This document shows positions 26,337 to 34,900 of a stretch of 64,000 nucleotides of DNA, piece after piece. The notes below the pieces were generated by a model. It did not search any database. It saw only the letters and a list, made by a program, of their open reading frames with translations, and was not told the DNA's origin. Where the stretch lies: assembly GCA_002696035.1 (NCBI GenBank), contig NZQV01000018.1:1-64000 (forward strand), read 5' to 3'. Origin of the DNA: Balneola sp. Its GTDB lineage: Bacteria; Bacteroidota; Rhodothermia; Balneolales; Balneolaceae. Position numbers and translations under genes: made by a program. Within the stretch, counting starts at the first letter, position 1; each line of letters opens with the position of its first letter.

Positions 26337-26400
26337 GCAGGAATAGCTCAGTGGTAGAGCATCCGGAGGCTTCGGGACCAAGGTTGAGGTCGCGAGTTTT
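26337..26400 (+). pseudogene. decayed tRNA-Gly copy
   Basis: Bases 26341-26361 match the 5' half of the intact tRNA (GGAATAGCTCAGTGGTAGAG), and GGTCGCGAGTT near 26389 matches its T-arm start. The anticodon arm between is replaced by unrelated sequence (CCGGAGGCTTCGG), and the 3' half, including the acceptor strand, is missing after GAGTT. It cannot fold into a tRNA. Confidence 0.8.
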
Positions 26401-26429
26401 TTAAATACCACACAAAGAATTGACATATT

Positions 26430-26501
26430 GCGGGAATAGCTCAGTGGTAGAGCACAACCTTGCCAAGGTTGGGGTCGCGAGTTCGAATCTCGTTTCCCGC
26501 T
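26430..26501 (+). tRNA. tRNA-Gly(GCC)
   Basis: All arms are visible: acceptor GCGGGAA (26430-26436) with TTCCCGC (26494-26500), anticodon stem CAACC/GGTTG around the loop TTGCCAA with anticodon GCC at 26462-26464, and T-arm GCGAG-TTCGAAT-CTCGT. The discriminator base is T. CCA is not encoded. Confidence 0.95.
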
Positions 26502-26507
26502 CATACA

Positions 26508-26540
26508 GGGCAGTCAGGTAATACTTGGCTGCCCTTTTTT
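26508..26540 (+). terminator. intrinsic terminator of tRNA-Gly
   Basis: GGGCAGTCA (26508-26516) pairs with TGGCTGCCC (26526-26534), one G-U pair included, and six T follow at 26535-26540. Confidence 0.85.
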
Positions 26541-26557
26541 ATTTGCGGGAAGATAAT

Positions 26558-26791
26558 ATGTATCAAACCTATCTCATATTTAGCGCATCCAAAGATCGAT
26601 ATTATATCGGTTCAACCAGTGTCGGTGTTCACAAACGACTAGCACGACATAACGAAGGCTGGACGCGCTCAACAAAATCCGGAATTCCATGGGTTTTAAA
26701 ATACACACGCACTTTTGAGCACAAATCCGATGCTCTGAAATGTGAGAATCTTATCAAACGGCAGAAAAGCAGAATTTTATTGAGAAGCTGA
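26558..26791 (+). CDS. GIY-YIG nuclease-like protein, probably frameshifted
   Basis: The start chosen is ATG 26558 (MYQTYLIFSASKDRYYIGSTSV), with GGGAAG just upstream; an earlier in-frame ATG lies inside the terminator region and is unlikely. The 77-residue product has the GIY-YIG-like core YLI..YYIG, the conserved arginine in HKRLARHNEG, and the catalytic-site glutamate in CENLIKRQKSR. The reading frame ends early in RILLRS. Another frame directly continues with FIEKLINSNRNGW, the usual family ending, so a single-base deletion near 26782 is likely. Related small proteins are UvrC-like endonucleases of unknown role. It follows tRNA-Gly. Confidence 0.7.
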   Translation: MYQTYLIFSASKDRYYIGSTSVGVHKRLARHNEGWTRSTKSGIPWVLKYTRTFEHKSDALKCENLIKRQKSRILLRS

Positions 26792-26831
26792 TCAATTCCA
26801 ATCGAAATGGATGGAATAAAAATTTGAGTTA

Positions 26832-29800
26832 TTATTTTATCAGCATCAGTTTCTTTGTCTGCACGAAATCGCCTGCTTCAATCCGGTAGATATAGATGCC
26901 AGTTGCCATTCGGCTGGCATCGAACTGAATCTCATGGTAGCCGGCACTTTGTTGCTTGCTAACCAGCAAAGATACCTGACGGCCTAACAAATCGTAAACA
27001 AGAAGCTGGACATTTGCCGCCTCCGGCAGAGCATACTTAATTGTGGTACTAGGATTAAAAGGGTTTGGATAATTTTGCTCAAGTGCATACTCTGATGGAA
27101 TCATGCTTCCTTCTTCCACTGATACAATAGAGGCTCCATAACCTGTTATTATTAATCTTAGCGTATCTACTAAAGCATTGGTTTTGAGTACTAATTCATC
27201 TTCATAGCTAACCACATCAGTAGGAGAAAATTTTGCCGTAAGATTAACTGAATCCTGAGCACCTACTTCATATTCTGAGATAGCCACAGAAAAAGCCTCA
27301 CTATCAAGGATTAATGTATCGATAACTAAAGAAGCATTACCGCGGTTATATAGCCATAAATCTAATTCAGATATTTCACCAACATTAACTTCTCCAAAAT
27401 CATAAGACAACTGCGATAGCTCAGCAACAGGAGCTATTCCTAATCCTGTCACATGTATTAACCTCTTTCCCAATTCTTTTATTGACACTTCAATTCTTCC
27501 TTCATAAAGACCAATCTGAGTCGGCTGAAATGAGATGGGAATATTCATACTTGAATCAGGTTCAATAATTGATGGTTGAAAATCATAGGTAAACACTTCT
27601 GTTGTTACCAATACTGAGTCTATACTTAAATCTACATTGCCATTATTACGAATGATTAATGTATTCGTATTTTGTTTTTCAAGGAATGTCTCACCAAAAT
27701 TTAAACTATCAAGCGAAAAGGATACACTAGGCTCCAGAGATGTATCTTCGAATCCTTTACCATTAAGTGATATATTAAGTGTATCCGAATTTATAACAAG
27801 CTGTAAGTCTTGGCTATAACTGATAGCATCCATAGGAGTAAATACCGTTTCCACAGCCACCGAGTCAAATGCACGAATATCCTCTTCGGTCAGCTTAACA
27901 CTGAATACCTCACTTTCCAATAAAAGTGTATCTACTGTCAAGGCTATATTGCTTCTGTTATACAGCCAAAAGCTCTTTATTGAGTTCTCACCTATCTTTA
28001 CATTTCCAAATTCCTGTGCCGAAACTGAAATTTCGGAAAATGCCGATGCTGTACGTCCATCTAATGATACTACCATCGTTTCCAAATCTTGGATATAGAC
28101 ATTCAGACTGTCATTATACTCCCTAATTTGGGTAGGTGAAAAAGCAACCTCAAAACTCATAGAGGAGTCTGGCTTTAATAAAGCAGGCTGGAAATCGATG
28201 CCATAGGCCATGTTTGATGTTTCCATAGAATCCAACCTAATATCAATGTCTCCACTGTTTGTAATCGTTAATGATCTATTTTTTTTGCTACCCAATTCAA
28301 CATCACCAAAATTGAGTGAATATGTAGAGAAGGACACTCCTATATCTGCAGATCCGTTTCCATTTAGTGTTATATCAAGAGTATCTGAACCCGGATTTAC
28401 GACAAACTGCAAGTCTTCGTTGTAATTACCTCCTTCAACAGGTGAGAATGAAGTCTTCACAGCTATAGAATCAAATGCCGGAACCTCATCTGTTGACAGT
28501 TGAACACTGAATACCTCGCTATCCAATAATAATGGATCTACTGTCATGGCTACATTACTAGTGTTATAAATCCAAAAACTTTTTTCCAAGGTTTCACCTA
28601 ATTTGACATAACCAAAATTTTGAGTGGAGATCCCTAGCTCTGCACTTGCAATAGGCAAAGCCTGCCCCATTCCAACAATAGTTAATGTGAAACTAGTGTC
28701 GGTTTCAAACCCGTTATAGATAAGATGAATCTTGTCTGAGAAGACATTTTCCGAATTTGGTGAAAACGTAATCTCAACTTCTGTAGAGCCATTTTCATCT
28801 AATGAGACTTCCGATTCTTCAGCTGAAAATACGTTGCCATCTTTGAAAGCGATTGAATAATTTCTACTAACTGGTAAGGTGTGACTCAATACAATCGAGG
28901 AGGCCTCAGATTCGCCTGCATTTACAGTGTTAAATTTAAGAGTATCAATCTGGGTAGTTATCCAAGGCTTCTCATATCTGGCAGTAAATGAAATACGTTT
29001 GGTAATATCGAAACCATAATCATCTCTTACGTTTACATCTATGTAGAAAACGCCTTCTTTTAAAACGTCCATCGACAGACTATCACCAAAGACATTCAGG
29101 TTAGCATATCCATCATTTAAAATTTCAACCGAATGAGTAAGTTCCCTATCCATCTGCACATCGAAAAGTGCCATAGAAATATCATCTCCCACCAGTACAT
29201 CGTGGGCTTCTGAAGATTGAAATGCGGGTTCATCTATAATGATGAAAGTAGTCGTATCCAAAGCTGAAGATGTTTCTGTTTCAGCAGCATGCGCAACATT
29301 CACTTCTCCATAAAATTCCTGCTGAAGTTGGAGCCTGTAAAAATTGGCAAACCTGCTAGCAACCAAAGCTGAAGTATCGCTTGTGAAAGTATGAGTTATT
29401 GTTTGATTATTAGGATCGTTTATCAAAGTATCTAAAGAAGCGTAGGTTGTGGCAGAGAATTGATTTTCCCTGAAATAGACCGTTTTGCCTCGATCTTTAA
29501 AATAGATTGGCTCATCTGCTTCAATAGTAGCTGCCTGAAAAGCACCTGAACCAAACTTTCCATCACCGCTGAATGTATTAGAGAACACTCCCAGTTCTAC
29601 CGGCTCCTCTCTGCCAAATGCATTTTTATAAACTTTAAAAGAAATATCATTGCCATCATAATAACCCGGCAGGTTATTGGTGGGATTTGCTTTCCAGGCC
29701 GTAACGGGAATATTTGAGTTAGAGCCTTTCCAGACATGAAGTCCAACGATCTGATTCCCATCAAAGACTGCAATTTGATCCCCATAGTTATAAGGCTTTC

Positions 29801-31886
29801 CCGGTTCGTTTAGATTCAATACCAAAGAGTAGGGTACTCCGGTTTCAACGACTTCCTCAAAATGATCTTCGTATGTTAATTGATAGAGCTCTATTTCTTG
29901 TCTGCTTCCATCCTGAAACGTCAGTACTAATTGCAATGTATCGGCTCCTACACTGCTCCCCGTTAGATCCAGGCCTAAACGGTTACTTTCATTACCTGCA
30001 ATAGTAATACTGCTTTGCTGAAGTGAAACATCACTGCTGTTCTCGATTGATAAATCAATCGCTTCAGTGCGAGCAAAATTGTTTTTAAGCATCAAGCTAA
30101 CATCGCTTTGTGCATTCAGAGGTGAGTGCAGCCATGGGCTTTCTGAGTCTGGGAGAGAAACACGTTCTTCTGAAACTTCAATCAAGGCTCTTCCTCGAAG
30201 CGAAATATCAACATTAGTGTTAAAAGGATCGTTAGTTGATAGGATAAAAACACCTTCATTTATGCCTATCGTATTTGCACGAAATAAAATATCAACATAG
30301 GTCGAATCCCCTGATCCTAATAGATAACTTCCAACTTCATCAACTGAGAAATTACCCGTCGCACTTGCAGAATTGATTCTTAATTCCTCATCTCCAGTAT
30401 TAAATATCCACTTTCGTAATGTTTCCGTATAATTCTGAGGGAGATCCTCATACAATAGTGGCGATTCATCTATTTTCACCGTCGGTGCAAATCCTGTGAT
30501 ACCTTTAATACCAATTACTGAGAAGGCATCGTTTCCATACGTTCCGTCTCCTCTTTTAATTTCTAGATTCGACTCAACTTCCAGCTGTTGATCATATTTG
30601 AAAGTGCTTATCTTAGCTGAAATTGAATCTCCCTGCGTAAAACCACTCAATCCCTGCTGAGTATCTTCCTGCCATGCTGTTATACTAAGAGGAAAACTAC
30701 CGGTATAAACACCCAGGCCAACTACCCTCTCACCATCCATCAAGGCTATTTCACTGCCTACAGCTGGTATTTGATTATCAACTAAAATTCGATTAATTAT
30801 AACCGTATAAGGTAATCCAGTTTCAACAGGGGTAGCAAAGAATCCTTCATAACCTATCCACGAGACAGGAACAGATGTAGCGCTCCCACTTGCTCCATTT
30901 GATTGAAACTGAATACTTGCATTATTCTGTCCAACTGAGGTTGCATTTACCGTAAAGCTTATTTCAGAAAATTCTCCAGATGGAATTTCCAGATCATCCA
31001 TACTAACAGTTAAAGAATTGGTATTCCAAGATGTTACAGATGAAATTCGTAGCGTATCATTGCCTCGGTTATATACTCGGGCATTTACCGTCTCCGAATC
31101 CTGAAGCTTAATGTTGCCGAGTAAATATGAATTGGGCTCCATTGACAAAACCGGTGCCAGAGCGGGTAATCCCTGACCTGTTATTTCAACAGTGGTTACT
31201 CCGTTATCAGGATCAGACGAATTGATAGCAAGAGTGGCATCAAGTGGATTTTCTGTAGTTGGCGCGTAGGTCACTGTCACCGTTTGTGAACCGCCGTCCG
31301 CAATTTCACCATTTGCAAAATCAACTGATATCTGATTGTTGTTGCTGCTTATAGAGTAAATCTGTAGTTGCGCATTACCGGTATTGGATATAGTAAATTC
31401 CCTCGTGGCCTGATTTCCACGCCGGACACTACCAAAATCAAAGCTTGTGTTATTTATTGAAATGTTTGGACTAAAATTGGTCTGATGACTCAATTTAACA
31501 GACGTAAATGCACCATAACCAAACGTCCCGTCTCCATCTTCGTAGGTTACAGTTGGCTCGTAAACGATAACTGAATCATAGATTGCTGATTTTACCCTGA
31601 ATGTTATCGGATTTCCTGCTTTAAAACCCTCTAAATTCTGGGATGCGTCTCCCTCCCAGGCCGATATAACCATTGGAAATCCGCCCTGAAATTCAGAAGC
31701 TCCCACACTCAAATCTCCATCAAATACGGCTACAGTATCTCCGATACTGAGGTTGCTTTCATTCAGGAGGGCATCCTTAATTAGCACGGTATAGGCTTTC
31801 CCTGTAGAGGGCACCGGTTTCAGACTTTCCTGAGCAAGAGCGCTTGTAGACGTAATCAGTAGCACTAAACTTATCAACCACTTCAT
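26832..31886 (-). CDS. giant T9SS-sorted surface protein with choice-of-anchor-D repeats
   Basis: This 1684-residue secreted protein has a signal peptide (WLISLVLLITSTSALA) and ends in a T9SS type A sorting domain (LEQNYPNPFNPSTTIKY, YDLLGRQV, GIYIYRIEAGDF, KKLMLIK). Between these are many immunoglobulin-like ASPM/SPD-2/HYDIN-type domains marked by FDFGSVRRG, LNFGETFLEK and FGEVNVGE strands with ISNTGN or NRGN turns. There are three copies of a 110-residue module beginning near residues 27, 350 and 700 (TGLPYTVII, GDxIAxxDG, ITAW, GDGTYG). It contains few cysteines and no obvious enzyme domain, so it is probably an adhesin or surface-layer component. It lies downstream of a second T9SS protein on the same strand. 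Confidence 0.88.
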   Translation of the reverse strand: MKWLISLVLLITSTSALAQESLKPVPSTGKAYTVLIKDALLNESNLSIGDTVAVFDGDLSVGASEFQGGFPMVISAWEGDASQNLEGFKAGNPITFRVKSAIYDSVIVYEPTVTYEDGDGTFGYGAFTSVKLSHQTNFSPNISINNTSFDFGSVRRGNQATREFTISNTGNAQLQIYSISSNNNQISVDFANGEIADGGSQTVTVTYAPTTENPLDATLAINSSDPDNGVTTVEITGQGLPALAPVLSMEPNSYLLGNIKLQDSETVNARVYNRGNDTLRISSVTSWNTNSLTVSMDDLEIPSGEFSEISFTVNATSVGQNNASIQFQSNGASGSATSVPVSWIGYEGFFATPVETGLPYTVIINRILVDNQIPAVGSEIALMDGERVVGLGVYTGSFPLSITAWQEDTQQGLSGFTQGDSISAKISTFKYDQQLEVESNLEIKRGDGTYGNDAFSVIGIKGITGFAPTVKIDESPLLYEDLPQNYTETLRKWIFNTGDEELRINSASATGNFSVDEVGSYLLGSGDSTYVDILFRANTIGINEGVFILSTNDPFNTNVDISLRGRALIEVSEERVSLPDSESPWLHSPLNAQSDVSLMLKNNFARTEAIDLSIENSSDVSLQQSSITIAGNESNRLGLDLTGSSVGADTLQLVLTFQDGSRQEIELYQLTYEDHFEEVVETGVPYSLVLNLNEPGKPYNYGDQIAVFDGNQIVGLHVWKGSNSNIPVTAWKANPTNNLPGYYDGNDISFKVYKNAFGREEPVELGVFSNTFSGDGKFGSGAFQAATIEADEPIYFKDRGKTVYFRENQFSATTYASLDTLINDPNNQTITHTFTSDTSALVASRFANFYRLQLQQEFYGEVNVAHAAETETSSALDTTTFIIIDEPAFQSSEAHDVLVGDDISMALFDVQMDRELTHSVEILNDGYANLNVFGDSLSMDVLKEGVFYIDVNVRDDYGFDITKRISFTARYEKPWITTQIDTLKFNTVNAGESEASSIVLSHTLPVSRNYSIAFKDGNVFSAEESEVSLDENGSTEVEITFSPNSENVFSDKIHLIYNGFETDTSFTLTIVGMGQALPIASAELGISTQNFGYVKLGETLEKSFWIYNTSNVAMTVDPLLLDSEVFSVQLSTDEVPAFDSIAVKTSFSPVEGGNYNEDLQFVVNPGSDTLDITLNGNGSADIGVSFSTYSLNFGDVELGSKKNRSLTITNSGDIDIRLDSMETSNMAYGIDFQPALLKPDSSMSFEVAFSPTQIREYNDSLNVYIQDLETMVVSLDGRTASAFSEISVSAQEFGNVKIGENSIKSFWLYNRSNIALTVDTLLLESEVFSVKLTEEDIRAFDSVAVETVFTPMDAISYSQDLQLVINSDTLNISLNGKGFEDTSLEPSVSFSLDSLNFGETFLEKQNTNTLIIRNNGNVDLSIDSVLVTTEVFTYDFQPSIIEPDSSMNIPISFQPTQIGLYEGRIEVSIKELGKRLIHVTGLGIAPVAELSQLSYDFGEVNVGEISELDLWLYNRGNASLVIDTLILDSEAFSVAISEYEVGAQDSVNLTAKFSPTDVVSYEDELVLKTNALVDTLRLIITGYGASIVSVEEGSMIPSEYALEQNYPNPFNPSTTIKYALPEAANVQLLVYDLLGRQVSLLVSKQQSAGYHEIQFDASRMATGIYIYRIEAGDFVQTKKLMLIK

Positions 31887-31932
31887 AATAAACTCCTTTT
31901 TAAAGATTATTAGCTGTTAGTGAGATAGAGAT

Positions 31933-31957
31933 GGGGCCCTAGTTAAAAGAAGGCCCC
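31933..31957 (-). terminator. G+C-rich hairpin between the two T9SS genes
   Basis: GGGGCC (31933-31938) pairs with GGCCCC (31952-31957), 12 bases after the upstream gene on the minus strand. No clear T-run follows, so termination may be partial and the two genes may still be co-transcribed. Confidence 0.45.
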
Positions 31958-31968
31958 AATTTCTATAT

Positions 31969-34900
31969 CTACTTAATCAGCATCATCTTATTAGTGTTGA
32001 CATATGAACCAGCTGTCATCCGTACTAGGTAGACTCCTGATGAAACGTTGCTTGCATCCCAGGTAACATTAAAACGGCCGGGATTTTGACGCTCATTAAC
32101 CAGGGTCGCGACTTTTTGGCCAAGCACGTTAAAAACTTCCAAAGTTACATGAGCTGTATTTGGTACGCTATATCCAATATTGGTTGTCGGATTAAAAGGA
32201 TTAGGATAATTCTGCTTTAGCTCAAAGCTTTTTGGCTTCTCATTTTCCAATCCATTGGAAGTAAGAAGAGGAAGATTAATCTCGATCTTACTGAATATAT
32301 CTTCCCCATAGGTAGGCTTGGTATCGCTCTGAAGATTGCCTATTTCCAGTTCTAATACTTGTTCTGAATCAGCTACATATCCCCTCAAAACGATCTGATC
32401 GCCCGGCTCAAAACCGGGGAGGTCGTAATCAGTATTTTCTTTCCAGGCTGTTATGGCAAGCGGAAGATCGTGGCTTTCAATTTTCGCAGAACCGACCAAT
32501 TGATCAGAACCTTGACCTTTGAACAGAGCAAGTTCATCTATCTGTTTCCAGTCATCAAAATTTGATACTTCATTAATCAGGACGGTATAAGGCAATCCAC
32601 TTGACTTGACCTCAGCGAAAAACTCAGGCTCGGAGGTGGGGGCTGACACAAACTTTCTTTTTGCCGCTGCCGTATATAAGGTATCTGGGAAGTTATACGT
32701 GGTATCATTCCCTGAAACATATAATAGATATCCTTTACCGGGAACCATTTGACCAATCGTATTCACGTTATCCGAAGGCATCCATACATTTCCTTCATCA
32801 TCCTGTGCAATTACAATCCTGTCTTCCAGACCTCCCATTGCCTCTTCAATTGCTACGCTGTCACTATACAAATTAGGCACAATATTGAAGCGATTTCCAG
32901 AAAGTTCAATGTCTGTTTCAGAAGGAAGTTTGCGGCGCCCTTCGATATTGAAATCCAAAGTATCCTCACCACTTGTGAAAAGATAATAACCTCTTTCGCC
33001 ATTGATCTGTCCAATCGTATTCACATTGTAACCGGGGATAAAAACTGAGCCTTCGTCATCCTGTACGATTTCGAGGCCGGGAATACTACCAAACACAGAA
33101 GCAGGGGATCCATTGGATGGGAAAACGTTCAATGACATCAGGTTAAACTTAGACGGATAGAACCTGACAGTTTGTTCAGCGAATAGTGTTGCTGAGAGAT
33201 CTATCTGCGTGAGTGAATTCCTAGTAGCTGTAACCTCTTCCCCAGTGGCGGCTGATACCAGCTGCCCACTGCTGTTGTCATAGATCTGAAAGGTAAGCGG
33301 GGATCCTGCATTCGATTCCTCCAATTTAACAATCTTAGGAAATACTCCGTTATGGCTGAACGATCCAACCAATTCATTGCCCGAGTACACGGCCACTTCA
33401 TCTCCGGTTTGTAGAGGTTGGTTATCCAAATTTACGCTGCTCAAAGCAAGATATACCGGATCATTTCCAACGACTACTTCATCAAAATACGTTGGGGAGA
33501 GTCCAAAAGTGCTTTCTTTAATCAGATAGGTGGAGTGGGTTTTCGAACTGTCGGAAGCATCTGACTGCTGTACCGTAATGGTGTTCTCCATGAACTGGGG
33601 CGCATTTCCAAATCTTAACGTTGTTGAAACCGTATCTGTATCATTTACATTGAGCAGTGTTTCATCAAAGTTGGTACCATCCATTGAAGCAAATTTAAAA
33701 TAAAAACGCCCATCCATATAACTATTGAAATTTCTGTTGAACTGAAACCTTAGTTGATTGTCATTACTCCAGAATTCGCTTTTGTTGAGTACAAATGTGT
33801 AAGTATGATCATCAGTAATGCCTGACTCGAGTGCGGTTACTACCTTACCATTTATTAGTAGCTCGGGTTGGTAAAATGAGCTATCTGAGCTCGTTCCGAT
33901 GTAGTTTTGCGCATCCCATCGGTAAGTACTACCACAACATCGGTGAATTTCACCCGACACTTGCATATAAAGTACGTCTTCACTCGAAAGAGCACTTGGC
34001 AAACTATAATTAATATCATAGTTATAGTCGAATTGAGTATTAAAAGAATTTCCTACAGACGCAAAATCAGGTGGAGATGAAATTTCTCCAGCTACCGAAA
34101 AGTCCTTCGTCCCGGTATTAGCAATTTGATAAGAAATCGTTTTTGAGGTATCCGTATCGCTTAGCACGTAAATAAGACTATCGGAAGAAACGGTAAAAGA
34201 GGCGGTTCCAGGGATGGCCGTTACCGTATCGGTGGGAATACTTTCTGTATTATAAAAAACCGCTTTGGCTATAAGATAATAGGTTTCATTATTAGTAAGC
34301 CCTGTAAGCACCACGTTGTTTGCCACAGGATCCGTAACCAGACTCATCTCGGATAGACTTGCCGGATTGGTGCCCCCGATAATGCGATAACCAGAAACAG
34401 AATCACGTAAAACGGGATCGAATGATAGTGTTATACTTGCTTCACCGGTTTCAGCAGCTCGCAAGTTCTTCGGGTTTCCATAGTCAAAGGGGTTGGCCCC
34501 GATATCGGAACGGGTGCCGTCTGCATCTGAAAGTTTATCCGAACCGGCATCAACGAGGGGTGAACTTGTTTGCAATGCATAATTAGAATCTGCCGGGTTT
34601 ATAAACTGAGGATCCACATTTATATTGAAATAGATATCACTGGAGGAGCCTTGATGGTTGGTCGTACTAAAGGTTCCTATTTGAGATGGAAGTTCTGAAC
34701 CTGAAAAAGCAGCTGTATTCTGATATAGGTTATTAAATGAAGGGATATTATTTACCGAATTAATGGTAATACCTGTTGCGAAATTCTGTATATGATTGTT
34801 TTGAACATCAATGGAAGAGTTGTTATCAACCAAAATACCCGTGCCCGTACCGGTTGAATCAGACATTACTAAAGTATTATTCACGACATCAGCTTCGGAA

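Noticed and set aside
26337-26400. A second functional tRNA
   Set aside because: The 3' half is missing and the anticodon arm does not fold.
26330-26900. Active integrated element beside tRNA-Gly
   Set aside because: No integrase, no direct repeat of the tRNA 3' end and no cargo; only a decayed tRNA copy and a short nuclease-like gene.
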